This document shows positions 11,790-22,860 of a stretch of DNA of 64,000 bases, piece after piece. Position numbers and translations under genes: made by a program. The DNA is taken from positions 53,928,792 through 53,992,791 of the forward strand of contig NC_135505.1 of the NCBI RefSeq assembly GCF_052857255.1, given 5' to 3'. Source of the DNA: Amblyomma americanum. Its lineage: Eukaryota; Arthropoda; Arachnida; Ixodida; Ixodidae. The notes below the pieces were generated by a model. That model had not been told where the DNA came from. It was given only the letters and a program-made list of their open reading frames with translations, and searched no databases. Positions within the stretch are counted from its first letter, which is position 1, and each line of letters begins with the position of its first letter.

Positions 11790-12600
11790 CACTGAAGCAT
11801 TGTCAAAGGAAATACTTATCCGTCGACTTTAGTAGTTCTGCAGCAATGATGCCGCGATGTCATAATGGGCACGGATTTTCTAATTGGGCATCAGGCGATC
11901 TCTAACCTTCGATCCAAGCTCAGCACGCTTTCGATGGAGAAATCCATCTCTTCGATGGCAGCCAAGGAGCAGCATGTTGTCCCCAGTGACTTCTACAAAA
12001 AAGTTAGCATCTAGTCCCGATCAAGCGTCATGGTTAGGTACCTCGGATGCCAACAACGCGGAAGCTATCATCGGAGTGCTTTTAGAGTGATGGATCGTCA
12101 TTTCAAAAGGCACATTTCCACAATGGGCGCGCTGACGTGCTGCTGACGTACTTTAACTAAGGAAAATCGGCGTTTTAACAAAGAAATTACGGTTGATTTC
12201 TGCGACTAAATACCCGACGTTTACGAAGCCTTCGCCCTGTCTAATCGTGTGCCAGAAGATTCACTGAAGGAAGGTCACAAGCACGTCTTCGATATTGCCC
12301 TGCTCGGCGCCAGAGTACACAAGACCAGATGCCCAATCAGCTTCGTGCTAAAACGAGTGCTTCTCATCATTTTTAAAGGTCCAACGAACGCCGATTACCA
12401 AGCGTCGCTTTTTAACCGACCAGCACGCCCAACCTCTATGCCAAAGCGCCTACCATGTGTCGCCTCGAGGACGAGAAGCCATCCGAGACTAAGTAGACAA
12501 AATGGTTCGCATAGACATGATTTAGACATTTTAAGAGCCCCTGGGCGGCACCGGTTGTTCTAGTGAGAAAGAAAGACGGCGAGCTTCGATTCTTATATTA
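11790..12600 (+). pseudogene. Gypsy pol fragment: protease end, linker and RT start
   Basis: Degenerate Ty3/gypsy polyprotein. CRDVIMGTDFLIGHQAIS at about 11848-11905 corresponds to the I-[LM]-G-x-D motif at the retropepsin C-terminus, followed by NLRSKLSTLS. The linker runs through about 12,240. An RT N-terminus appears at 12430-12590 (QPLCQSAYHVSPRGREAIRD, then the VRKKDGELRF block) and stops at about 12,594, before the RT catalytic motifs. Multiple stops and frame changes are present. Position, strand and content make it the direct continuation of the gypsy gag/protease pieces at 3.4-4.43 kb. RT palm and RNase H are absent from the window. Confidence 0.6.
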
Positions 12601-13724
12601 TTATTTTGTTCGCATCACGCACACAAGACGCCGGAAGCCTGTAGGAATAGCTTTCATCTAGGAAGCTTGAAAAGTCTGCAGGCCCCCATGCTGCAACATA
12701 AAGCAGTGGTCAGCAATTTGTAAAACAAAAAAAAGGAATTCGAACACAATGTTTTCAACTGAGTAGAAAAAGAAAGATGACTTTCAACGTTTAAAAAACC
12801 ACTTTAGAGTCCAGAAGTACAAACTCTGTGCATTGAAACTCCGCACCATAATAAAAAGTTTGCATTCACAATTTACAAAAAGTTATTAGATTAACGAAGA
12901 TAACCCACACAAAGTCCAAACTCGATACAGTGAGTAAAAGTTCGACAGGAGTTTACCGTAGCAAATGAAAGTACCTGTAAAGAGAACCAGCGATAATATA
13001 GTGTTGTGTCTTTTGTAATAACAAAACAAATCAAGAAGTTTCTGGAAAATAATGTTCTCTGATCCTGTTTTACTATGCAACGCAAATAACCCTCTTGGCA
13101 ACCGGTTTTAGCATTTGCAAACGATACGTATTCTTACAAGTGCCGTTTTGTCAAATCTCCAATTCCGCGTGCTATATATATTAGAGCCAATTTTTAGGTT
13201 CGCTAATTTTCATCATAAAAAGGTATTATTTTTAATTATTTTTTATATTGTTTGCTGAGGCGATAATTGGAGAATGCAGAAACAGGACGTTCATTATACA
13301 GGGCAAATAAGGGTTCAGACAGATAGCATGTAGGAGCATTTGAAACAGCACCTAGAAACCTTTTTTTGCAGAACAAGAATTTTATAAAGAGAGCTTTGTG
13401 CTGTGGGGGGGGGGGGGGGAGGCCAAACTACATAGTAGTAAAATAAGGCTTGTCCAAAATATTGTATTAAAGAGTAACATCATTACATTAAGCAGCAGTA
13501 TACTTGCATCTCGTTATATGAGTGCAACTACTTGCTAGAGTTTTTGTTAAATATATTAAATGTTCATTCCAAGACACGGCCTGTTGAAAGACAACACGTA
13601 TTGATTTAATTCGAGGTATTGTTTTAACTGAGATTGATTTTAGATAAGCACTTTGATTTCTTGTTGCGCTTGTCTCGTTAGCGTGAAATCAAACTGAATT
13701 TCTTGTTTTTGTATTTATTTTTAA
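12601..13724. other. AT-rich non-coding interval with a 15-bp G run
   Basis: No coding frame or repeat family is recognised. A run of 15 G lies at 13405-13419. The interval separates the end of the gypsy RT fragment from a LINE fragment, so it may be decayed gypsy pol or other inserted DNA. Confidence 0.5.
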
Positions 13725-14650
13725 ATGTTTTCTTCTGTCCAATTTTTTACCTTAGCTAGCATTTCGCTAGTGTCACCACTTCGCGCACTTTTGCGTGCGC
13801 TCCCAGACACCCTTAGAGCGTATAAAGGAAGCGGTTTCGGTCACAAAGAAGGTTCGCGTCAAGCACGTCAAGCGCGGTTGAAGATAGACCTCGGTCACTC
13901 TTGCATCCGTCAATTCAACCACGCGCGTTTCCTGGGCGTCATTATTGACTCCCGTCTACAGTGGCGAAAAGCTGTAGACGCGATTGTTTCATCTATATCT
14001 TCTCGTCTCAATGTGCTCCGTAGAATTGCACGTGAGCAATGGGGAAACCATCCTTCTTCAATGGTCAAACTTCATGAAGCGCTGGTGGTCAGCCGGATAA
14101 TGTATCAATTACCTTTAATTTCTCCCTCGGCACACCACTTGAGCGTCTCGAAGTTGTCCACAGAAAGGGCCTAAGAGCCATTGGAGTTCCCCAGGCGGCT
14201 GCGAATAAGGCCGTACTTCATGAGTCCCTATCGAAACCTCTTAGCATTATCTCTTCTCAGAGACTATTAATGCATCTTGACCGCTTAGGAGAGACGGTAG
14301 CTGGGCGATCCCTTCTCCAGCGGCTCTGCAAGAGATGTGAGTCGGAGGCTTACTTGGCGCTCAATACTCTTAGTTCTTTAGGCATTATTGTCCGAAGGCA
14401 AAGGAAACGGTTGAAACACCCCCGGTCTTTTCCGACCCTCTACTGTAAGGTCACAATTCCCCATGTGAGCGCAAAGCGCAGCTCACCTTTGGGAGCAACG
14501 CGTTCGCTTGTACTGGAATAGTTGCAGAGTATGCCTGCCATCTTCACATTTTCACGGATGGTTCTGTGGACAAGGTCAAACAAGCTAGCGCAGCGGCTTT
14601 TTACATTCCTTCTTTGGACTGTAAGTGGTCCCAGTCAAAACGCACTACAG
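13725..14650 (+). pseudogene. LINE, 5' part: RT thumb to start of RNase H (cut at 14,650)
   Basis: 5'-truncated non-LTR element. RT thumb: RFLGVIIDSRLQWRKAVDAI (about 13928-13990), LRRIAREQWGNHPSSM, then SRIMYQLPL. A frameshift near 14135 is followed by HRKGLRAIGVPQAAANKAVL. RNase H begins with HIFTDGSVDKVKQASAAAFY (14545-14610) and reads through SQSKRTT at about 14,650, where LINE similarity ends abruptly. The next residues expected in the domain, TAVVSSTTAESV, are found on the same strand at 27,281. The two parts therefore look like halves of one copy separated by 12.6 kb. At least one frameshift and one stop (14519) are present. Confidence 0.8.
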
Positions 14651-14654
14651 GATT

Positions 14655-14930
14655 CTAAGACAGAAAATTTCTGTAGTCTGTAGTCTTGTCGTATTTTGGG
14701 CATGTCTTGTGTAGTCTGTCTTGTCTTCCGTAGTCTGTCTTGTCTTCTGTAGTCTGTCTTGTCTTTTGTAGTCCTGTCTTCTGCAGTCTGTCTTGTCTTT
14801 TATAGTTTTGTCTTCTGTAGTTTGTCCTCTCTTTTGTAGTCTGTCTTGACTTCTGTAGTCTGTCTTGTCTTCTGTAGTTTGCCTTGTCTTCTGTAGTGTG
14901 TCTTGTGTAGTGCTCGTACACTGTGTAACC
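14655..14930. repeat. 19-bp minisatellite array (TTGTCTTCTGTAGTCTGTC unit)
   Basis: About eleven imperfect copies of a 19-bp pyrimidine-rich unit, with some truncated copies, begin within a few bases of the broken RNase H codon. The extreme left end contains a short inverted repeat (GACAGAAA / TTTCTGTAG). Frames through it encode only repetitive peptide and are not taken as genes. Confidence 0.85.
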
Positions 14931-14945
14931 GTCGTTATTGTGTCA

Positions 14946-15055
14946 CCTGTCAATTAACACAGGATTTGCATTCTGGAGTAGGCAATGCACAAAAATGCAC
15001 AGCTTGTTGATGGTCGCCTGTCAATTAACACAAGCTTTGTGCATTCCAGAGTAAT
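14946..15055 (+). repeat. Duplicated about 35-bp block
   Basis: A block starting CCTGTCAATTAACACA and ending in GCATTCYRGAGTA occurs at 14947-14981 and again at 15017-15054, 70 bp apart, with a few differences. It directly follows the 19-bp array. Confidence 0.7.
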
Positions 15056-16022
15056 TCTTCCACAAAACCATTAGAATTGAAATGAAAATGATCAATATTT
15101 ATTTACTGTTTCGTGCTTTTTTTTCGAGCTTGCTGATGCATGCTGTCCAGCATTGTCCTGGCCGCAGGTTCCTAGATACATCGCCCATGAGCCAAGAAAA
15201 ATGGTTTTTGTCTTGGCTGAAAAAAAAGAAAAAATAGAGATCACCGCTGCTACCTGTGCAAAAAAAAATGTGAAAGCGTTGACGCCTCATCGACACTGGT
15301 CGCCTTTCAAATTTGGCGCCAAGGTTGTTTTCTCTGTTGACTTGATTGGTAATCAATTAACTCTTATTTTACCCTCATTTCATCCCAGCAACGATTTCGA
15401 GTTTTCAAATTTTCCTCCATGGATCGTTCCTACCCACTCACTGAATACCCGCACAGTCTAATCACCCGTTCATTGCCTTTCGCTTCTCAATAATTACCTA
15501 ATTGCCTCTAATTTATCATTCTTTTTCTTATCTCCTGGTCAAGTATAGGACACTTATCACTGGTCACGTGATTGCTCATTTCGAGTTTTCAAACTTGGCG
15601 CCAAGCTTTGGATTTGTCCATACTTCCAATTTTTCAAACTTGGCACTATGCTGTAGCTCCACCTACTTTCAGCGTTTTCAAATTTCGCGGCACTTTTTCA
15701 CTGGCCCAGCCATTTTTTGGACATTTTTGGCTGTAAATAATTATCCGATTATAAAATTTTCTTTTCGAGCAGCATCCTCACATCATCCTCTGCCAATTAC
15801 AGAACCAATCGTATGACGCTATCTCTTCTGAGTTGCCCACAACTGCTGCGGACACGATCCCCGGCAACAGTCTAGTAAACTTCTCACTTTATTCAAAATG
15901 TTGTAATACTGAACAAGGCTTATGACTGGCCAAGTTGGTACTGACTCACCTTAAAACCAGCCAGAACACACAAGACATGAGCGCAAGAGGCGGTACTAAC
16001 AAATTTAATTGAAGATTTTGAT
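15056..16022. other. Non-coding interval with recurring TTTCAAA-TTGGCGCCAAG motifs
   Basis: No credible gene. A motif resembling TTTCAAAYTTGGCGCCAAG occurs near 15306-15325 and 15586-15607. Shorter versions lie near 15400, 15627 and 15675. The core TTGGCGCCAA is palindromic and resembles an E2F-type site, but no promoter is evident. Confidence 0.45.
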
Positions 16023-16254
16023 TATTTGATTTGTGAGGGATTAACGTTCCAAAGCGACTCAGGCTATGAGGGACGCCGTAGTGGAGGGCTCCAGAAATTT
16101 TGACCCTGGGTTTCTTAAGCGTGCACTGACAACGCACAGTACACGGGCCTCTAAAATTTCGCCTCCATTGAAATTTGACTGGCGCGGCCAGGATCGAACC
16201 TGCGTCTTTTGGGACAGCAGCCGAGTGCCATAACCACTGAGCCACCGCGGCGGC
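16023..16254 (-). mobile_element. tRNA-derived SINE (tick Ruka-like), minus orientation
   Basis: Reading the minus strand, the element starts with GCCGCCGCGGTGGCTCAGTG, which includes the box A region at 16228-16245. It has a B box GGTTCGATCC (complement of 16191-16200) and a tRNA-unrelated body of about 150 bp ending near GTTAATCCCTCAC. It matches the second copy at 35.1-35.4 kb throughout. From recall this is the very abundant SINE of ixodid ticks. It is transcribed by RNA polymerase III and mobilised by LINE machinery. It lies inside the 12.6-kb segment that splits a LINE. Confidence 0.85.
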
Positions 16255-16399
16255 ATCATTGAAGGAAAGCCGCAAAAGAAGACCCGCGAAGAGATACAAG
16301 CGCACAATAACCAAAAGCAGTGAAAGGGCGAAGTGCAATCAAAGGTCACTGGCATACTAATGAATCATCTAAAAAAGCAAATTCCTTACGGTGAAGGTT

Positions 16400-17642
16400 T
16401 ACTGATGGCTTAGCCACACGTGTCCTTAGCCATATCGATGTAGTAAGCCTCAACTATCTACCAACAGATTTATCCCTTCCATAAACCACTGATGTGTCGT
16501 GGAAATTAGGCGTGCAAAGAGAGAGGTCATCCTCAGATTTGCATTCACAAGATTGAGCATGCAGTGCCAGATTAGAATTTGCCTTCCCCCTATAGAGTGA
16601 AAGTGCTCAGCCAGGTCCAAATTCAGATATCTGCCTGTCTGCCCATATTAGTTGCAGCCATAAGGCAGTGGAACGCAATAAACTCAATTACTTTTGCAAG
16701 TGGTGAACCTTTTTTTGTCACACTGTCCATTGTGGACAAGTACCCAGTTTTATCAAGCCTTTTTAATGACAACAGCAGCATTATGCTTTCCCGCGACTTT
16801 CATGAGACTGTGAAATACTGTGGAGGTAAGGTGTATCAGCATCATCGGAGTATGTGCTCCTTACCCTCGAGCGAGTGAAAACATACTATGACAGGTTGTT
16901 GAGATGGGCAAGTGGGAACCCAGCTGCTTGGAAACCTGCTACAAGAATGCATCCTCAGCAGTGATGGCATGACTTATGTAAAGCTGATGTAATGCACACG
17001 ATTGCGCACCCATCAAGTGTTTCCATCTTTACTGACCTTAACCAGCGACAAATACACCTCTTCACCATCCTTCCCCAGCAACGAGTGGTCCGACTCGTAG
17101 CTAAAAAGAGCCTTGCCCGATCTTTAGCTGTAGCCCCGACAAACATATTCGTCCACAAAGCGCAGGTCTGCATCAAGAAACTGCTAACGGTTCTGCTTAG
17201 ACAATTCTGATGTAAAAGGCAGGCCTTGACCGCATGCCTTAAAGACTCCTAAAACATCTTGTGCCAACTTATATGAGCCTTCTGTGTCCAGAAATATTAA
17301 ATAGTCATGAACATAGCGAAATGCTACTATGCCAAGGTCTTCCAAACAGGGCTCTAATGCCTTATCGACTTTAGACAAAAAAATGTTGCTGAGCAAAGGT
17401 ACGACCTGCGTGTAAATACCGCCCTGCCAACTGACAAATGCGGATTTGCAGTAGAAGGACAACAGCCCCATGAAGCCAGCAACCGAAATCACGCAATCAT
17501 CTTTAAAAGCATGTTCAATGTTCACCCTGATGCAGTTTGCACATGTCACAATGAATAGTGCACGCCCTCCATGTCGATGCCCACTGCAGAGCACCTGCCC
17601 AGGTTGCTGTTCACAAGAAACTACAACTCCACAGAACTCCAC
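16400..17642 (-). pseudogene. Penelope-like reverse transcriptase fragment (left arm)
   Basis: The minus frame 17642-17184 reads YCKSAFVSWQGGIYTQ, then PLLSNIFLSKVDKALEP and RYVHDYLIFLDTEG. This is the PLE RT core, where the usual R-Y-V-D-D-Y is changed to R-Y-V-H-D-Y, so one catalytic Asp is lost. A few residues between GGIYTQ and PLLSNIF, normally a G-x-P/A-containing turn, are deleted. Downstream on the minus strand, frame-shifted FLMQTCALW and PYLHSIS pieces match the end of the RT and the following domain. Nonsense and frameshift damage is frequent. Confidence 0.75.
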
Positions 17643-18640
17643 TTTTGTGAATTGGCAAGGCGGTATTTACATCAGAAATCAGGCATATGCAGAGGGTCCC
17701 AGGTTGCACTGTTCCTCCGCGACATTCTTCTGTCCATAGTCGATACCGCATCATAGCCCTGTTTGGAAGACCTCGGCATAGTAGCATCTCGTTATGTTGA
17801 TAGCTACCTAATTTTTTTGCACAAGGAGGGCTCAGATAAGTTGGCACAAGACGTTTTAGAAATCTTTAGGCATGTGGTCAAAGCCTATCTTTTATGTCTG
17901 AATTTCACTAAGCATAACTGTTTGTAGCTTCTTGACTTAGACCTGCGCTTTGCGGACGACCACATATGTTGGCGCCACAGCCCAAGATCAGAAAGCCTCT
18001 TGGCTACGAGTTGAACCACTCGAGGCTGGTGAAGGACAGGTTGGCAATCGCATGCATCACGACCGCTTTATAGAAGTCATGACATTACAGTGTTTAGAAT
18101 GCATTCCCGGAGCAGGTTTCCAAGCCAATGGCACCTGGGTTCCCACTTGCCCATCTCGCGCACCTGTCAGAGTGTGTTTTTACTCTATCGAGGGAACGGA
18201 ACACCATTCACATGATGCTGACGTAGTTGAGCAGCACAAAAAGACGGGCTCTATACCTTACCTCCATGCCATTTCGCACCGTCCCAAGAAAGTTGCACCA
18301 AAGTATGATGTTGCTGTTGTCTCGACCACTAAAAGTAAGGTAGGAGCCCTTTGCTTCTTCGTTCTAACTAGACTTGATACCACTACGGGTAATCATCCGC
18401 TATGCACAGTGGCAGATAAAAAATGTTCACCACTTGCAAAAGTAAACGGGCTTTTTGCATTCCACTGCCTGGTAGCTGAAACTACTACGGGCAGAGAAGC
18501 AGATATCTTAATGTGCGCCTGGCTGAGAGCACTTTCACTGTATAGAGAGGAAGGCGAATTTTCACCTGACACTGCACGTTCAATCTCGTGAATGCAATCG
18601 GAGGACGACCTTTCTCTTTGCACGCCTGATTTCCGCGGCA
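17642..18640 (+). pseudogene. Penelope-like reverse transcriptase fragment (right arm)
   Basis: Begins FVNWQGGIYIRN (17645-17680). It continues across a stop with PCLEDLGIVASRYVDSYLIF (about 17757-17815), where the second catalytic Asp is Ser, then LLDLDLRFADDHICW (17930-17975). The 213-codon frame at 17950-18591 overlaps this in another frame and is only partly meaningful: its IPYLHAISHRPKKVAPKYDV segment (18250-18310) matches the region after PLE RT. The PLE reading alternates between frames, showing several indels. Confidence 0.7.
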
Positions 18641-18755
18641 CATCAGTGGTTTAGGGAAGTGATAAATCTGTCCTGATATAGTTGAGGCTTACTACATCAG
18701 TAAGGCTAAAACAAGTGCCTGGCTAAACCGTCGGTGAACCTTCACTGTAAGGAAT

Positions 18756-19560
18756 AAGTTTTCTAGATGGTTTATTAGTATGACAGTGCCTTTCGATTGT
18801 TTTTTGCCCTCTCACTGCTTTGGGGTTTTGCGTGCTTGAATCTCTTTGCAGATCTTCTTTTGACACTTTCCTTCAATAAAATTTCAGTTGTTAGACCGGC
18901 CTCATCTTGTGCTTATTTCTTCTGTTTTGTGTCTTCCGGCTGGTAAGATGTAATACTGAATGCCGGAAGACAGCCATTTTAGAGTCAAGTGCACTTATAA
19001 TGGCCACAGCTATAATGAATGTTCGTTTGTTACAAAAATAGTGCTTACTTCATTAATTTATGCATGAAGTATATGACACTGCATCAAAATAAAAAAGGAC
19101 TAAGCCTCTAACCCTCATGGCCAAACTGCAGTTACAGCAAACAAAAGGACACCATAAGCCTGCCCCACATGCAAAAGCTTGCACTTCAGGCCAATGCAGA
19201 AATAAGATTAGATTACTTCCCAAACTGCATGACACTGCCACGCAAAGTAAAGATTGTGACAGGCAATAAAGGAGCAACAAAAAAGCGAACTGTAGGTAGC
19301 AGCCAATCTCATGCAGACAAGCTACAAGGTCAGGCCAACATAAATGTGGAAGAAATATGAAAAAAATGCCACAAGCACATAATAATTTTTAAGGTTTTCA
19401 CAGCCCTTTAAATGGCAAATACTTTCCTGAAAAAAACATAACAGAAGCGGGAATTTTTTTTCAGCAATCAATTTTTTTCATGTACTTCATTATTCTTGAA
19501 GCATAGGCTGGCATAGAGTTGTCAAATTAGTGCATGCGTTCCTAAGAAATGCAATGTCAA
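18756..19560. other. Unassigned AT-rich sequence
   Basis: No gene or repeat family is recognised. A 63-codon plus frame (19169-19360) has no known features. This interval follows the PLE pair within the segment that splits the LINE. Confidence 0.4.
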
Positions 19561-19582
19561 AATCTGTACTTACAGAAAAAGC

Positions 19583-19711
19583 TTGCCTTGCTGAGTGAAT
19601 ACCACTGGCCATCCACTAATTTCCCAGCCTGCTCCAGGTCCCTGGCAAAAATCACACGCAACTTGGTGGCTTGCACAACTTCCATGCAACTCTTGGTCTT
19701 TAGCTGGAAAA
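19583..19711 (-). CDS. Candidate internal exon, unknown protein
   Basis: On the minus strand an open segment is bounded by a splice-acceptor-like TTTTTTTCCAG and a donor-like GTAAGT. It reads LKTKSCMEVV, then ATKLRVIFARDLEQAG and KLVDGQWYSLSKAS. The codon pattern and clean splice signals suggest a real or recently inactivated exon. I do not recognise the protein. A second exon-like segment lies upstream at 19907-20038. Edges are estimated by eye. Confidence 0.4.
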
Positions 19712-19906
19712 AAATTGAGGGATCAGTGAGATATCAAATTTTACATGCATTGCTTTGTTTCAATGACCGACTAAGAAAAAACAGCGGTTTCTTTGAGCGC
19801 AACTATTTTTTCACACTAGCTTTCTACAGTAAACCATGTTTATCGCGACCTAATTCCCACTGACTTGCTGCACGGCCCCAGCACTACTGTGTATAGCACT
19901 ATGGTT

Positions 19907-20038
19907 TCAAATGCTTGTTAGCTCTGAGCCCTTGGGCTTGCACTCGTTAATGCAGAAAACCTCGGAAAGGGCAACCAGAGCTTCGAGCTTCAAGCCATAG
20001 GTATTCAGAAGCTCAGTGGTCTGTGGGAGAACTTTTGC
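19907..20038 (-). CDS. Candidate terminal exon, unknown protein
   Basis: After an acceptor-like TGTGTCACCCAG the minus strand reads 43 residues (AKVLPQTTELLNTYG, LKLEALVALSEVFCIN, ECKPKGSELTSI) and a TGA at 19909-19907. The exactly in-frame length (132 nt) and helical, charged sequence look coding. It would precede the 19.6-kb exon candidate in transcription order, yet it ends in a stop. Either the two belong to alternative transcripts, or the gene is broken, or one call is wrong. Confidence 0.35.
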   Translation of the reverse strand, partial: AKVLPQTTELLNTYGLKLEALVALSEVFCINECKPKGSELTSI

Positions 20039-22860
20039 CTGGGTGACACAGTAGCAAATGCTGCTTCAGCTACTTTCACTCCATTGCAAAAAACTCGCAC
20101 AGCAGAGACCTGTCCTCCATTTTGCATTGCAGAAACAATCACTGAAATTCAAAGCACGCATACTAAATGCACACCTACCTTCCAACACAGCTTCATAATA
20201 ATGGGTATAATTATTGGAATGAAATACCAGTCAGTACATGTAGTTTTCAGTTTATCCAAAAATTATAAATAACCGACAAACAATAAACATGAAAAGGGAA
20301 ATAAAATAGCCAGAATTGTTTAAAAATTCTGTCAGAAGAATTATGTGACATCCACTACACTCCAGCAGTTCTTCGGCTTTAAGCACCTTCAAACCACACT
20401 TTCTTACAGGCACATTTGCACAGAAATTGCGTTGAAACTGATCTTTAAGAATACTGCGCCATTTCATTTTCCCCAAAATCAATTAAAAAAAAAATCTTTA
20501 TTGGTGCAACAGTAAGGAGAAACCAGGTTTTACTCAAAAACGAAGGGCCCTACACATTGCATCACAAGCCGAGATGGTGCACTTGAGTCGCCTCTTATGC
20601 TTATGCAAGAAACAGGAACAGAGATATCTTGACTAAACCAAAAAAGAGGAAGTGCAGTGCATGTGTAATGCAGAGAAGATATAAGCAATACCACACTAAA
20701 ACACTGGGAGGATTCCAAGAATAGGTGAATGCATGAATGGGTGGCAATCAGATGGCTAAATGAGATTAGGAAATTTGAGCAAAAAGGGTGGTAGCATGTG
20801 GCACAGGACACAGTTACCTAAAATGAACTAGAGAACCATTGTTCTGCACTAATTTTGACAGCACATTCACACGACACACAAAATCACTAACTCCAGGAAC
20901 GGACTGCGCCTCATGCAACTCAATGTCAATCACCATTGCAAATGGCACCAGCATCGCAGACTGCACATGAGGAAAAGTAGACATATTTTTGCTCTCAACT
21001 TTGAGCAGCAGTCAGCTGCGCTTTTAAGAGCAAAGCTCTAAAGTACGGCAACATTGGCACTTTGTTTTACTGACATGAGGGTGCTTGTGAGCGTGCAAGT
21101 CCCATGTTTGTTTTGTGCCAAATGTGTTAATTGCGAGGTATGTTTAACTAAAGAGGGGCATATAACATGGGCATCAGCTCTTCATTACTTCCCTTCTATA
21201 TCCCTCCCTTATATCACGGTTCAAGTGTCCACCAAAATGTGAGACATTTATTGTTACATTTCCTTGAATTTTCCTTCAACTAAATTTAAATTTTTCAAGT
21301 ATACAGCTTTAAGAAGGTAGAGGTACAAACTGTGCAGTATAACCATATGCTATGGCAATAAACCAGCAATAAATCTGAGCTGACAGCAGCTTGCCCAGTG
21401 CATTGCAAGGATGCTATGCCATACAAGGATTGGTGTCATCGTGCAATGTTACATTACTGACTGACAATTTGGTCTCTGTATCAGAAATACTGGTAAACCA
21501 TCATTGTGGAGCACAATGTTTTTAAGGGGTAAATGAACATATAGGTCCTTTTCGAGGACACATATGCATACCAGGCAACAGGTGTGCAATGCCAAAGCAC
21601 GTTTATGTTCACAGCAGCTGCGTCAAGAGCTATATCAGTGACTATATTTTGTACGTCTACAGTTCCGGTAATTATAAGCTGATTTACTGCTGTGAAGTGC
21701 ATGTAGAGTTTCATGCATTTCTAAACCCAGCTGCAAGCCTATAGTGAAAAAATTTTTCTAAATAGGCAGCTAAGATAAGCATCACTGAAAAAGAATAACT
21801 ACCATGAATAGATCAGGAGGGATGACACAGCCAAAGGCAGGAAGCACACATGGCCCAATAGATGCTGGCCGCTGGCAACCGCAAATAAATACATCCAGAG
21901 CAACTGCTCTCAGTGGCTGTAGCCATGTCATGAATGACAAGAGAGGAAATCGTCTACTGCTTTAAAAACTAAACTTAGACGTAATATAAGTAAATAAAAA
22001 ACCAATGAGCTAGCCCATGACAAAACAAATGAACAGATTTTATGTAATGCACCCATATAAATTCTTTGAGAAGAGTCACAATGACTGTTATAACCACACT
22101 GAAAGATGAGCTGGCTGAAATACCGCACACCAATTTGAATATAGGATGTGCAGGTTTTCATTAATTCCTATAATGGTGCCTTGCACCAATGTCTAAGTAT
22201 TAAATTGAAAGTTGCAACCAGTCTGCCTTGGTTAAATGAGAAGAGAGAATGGAAAAAAGCATGCCTTCACTAGCAAGAAGCTTGATATCTCACAGCCCAG
22301 CTTAGCATCATAGAAAAATTGCTAGCGCATTTAACAAATCTGCATAAAATTAAAAGCTGCACAAATATGTCGACTGGCAATGCAAGTAAGGGCAAGAGAA
22401 ACAAAAAAATACCAAAGAACCCTCGTGAGTGCGGCGAAGGGAGGTCTGTGGGTAGGATCCCGTGCCTGGGAAGAGTTCCGAGCTCGGAGAATCGCCGGCA
22501 CCACAGCTGATGGCACGCAACCAAGAATAAATAACAAAGCGAAAATAGGTAACAAAAAACCATCGACAATGGCGAAGGGATATAGCAAAAACGTAGAAAT
22601 CCTAAATAATTGTGCAGTTGCATCTCCTACAGCTCGCAGTGCTCAGGAAAGGAAGCATCAACGTTTACAGCTCAGGAGACGCAAGATTGATCTAACTGTG
22701 GCATAACACTGCCTCAAATCCTGTTCCACTGGGGAAGCACAGACAAGTTTACAAATGACAAGGCGATGAATATGAACTAGCCATTCCCATGCGATCACTG
22801 TCTCAGAATTTAGTATGACGCATATTAAGGCACAAGCACTAATCCGATGAGTACTAACCC
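20039..22860. other. Mostly AT-rich sequence without recognised gene
   Basis: No recognisable protein. A minus-strand AATAAA followed by a T-tract on the + strand side (about 20485-20502) could be a transcript end. A 107-codon plus frame near 22380-22706 has GC-rich, basic codons (WVGSRAWEEFRARR, then LQLRRRKIDLTVA) but no recognised family. I cannot say whether it is coding. Confidence 0.35.

Larger units (their letters stand above)
16382..18755. mobile_element. Head-to-head pair of truncated Penelope-like elements
   Basis: Two PLE copies in opposite orientation share a junction near 17,640 and end in the same outer sequence: 16382-16420 is the reverse complement of about 18715-18755. The arms match imperfectly over roughly 1.1 kb. 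Each arm carries the C-terminal half of the PLE reverse transcriptase and the downstream region. PLEs are known for partial and inverted copies around a single insertion, so this is probably one insertion event. Neither copy is complete: the RT N-terminus is missing and no clear GIY-YIG endonuclease is present. Confidence 0.8.

Noticed and set aside
13405..13419. G-quadruplex regulatory element
   Set aside because: A single homopolymer run of 15 G in non-coding DNA is more simply a slippage tract; no promoter or gene is nearby.
14645..14953. Minus-strand Thr/Asp/Lys-rich repeat protein
   Set aside because: It is the translation of the 19-bp minisatellite; two overlapping frames give similar repetitive peptides.
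16191..16254. tRNA gene
   Set aside because: A and B boxes are present, but they belong to the tRNA-like head of a SINE that continues into a tRNA-unrelated body; no proper cloverleaf was found.
17950..18591. 213-residue host protein
   Set aside because: Part of the frame overlaps Penelope-like coding sequence in a different frame, and only a short segment matches the element. Not an independent gene.
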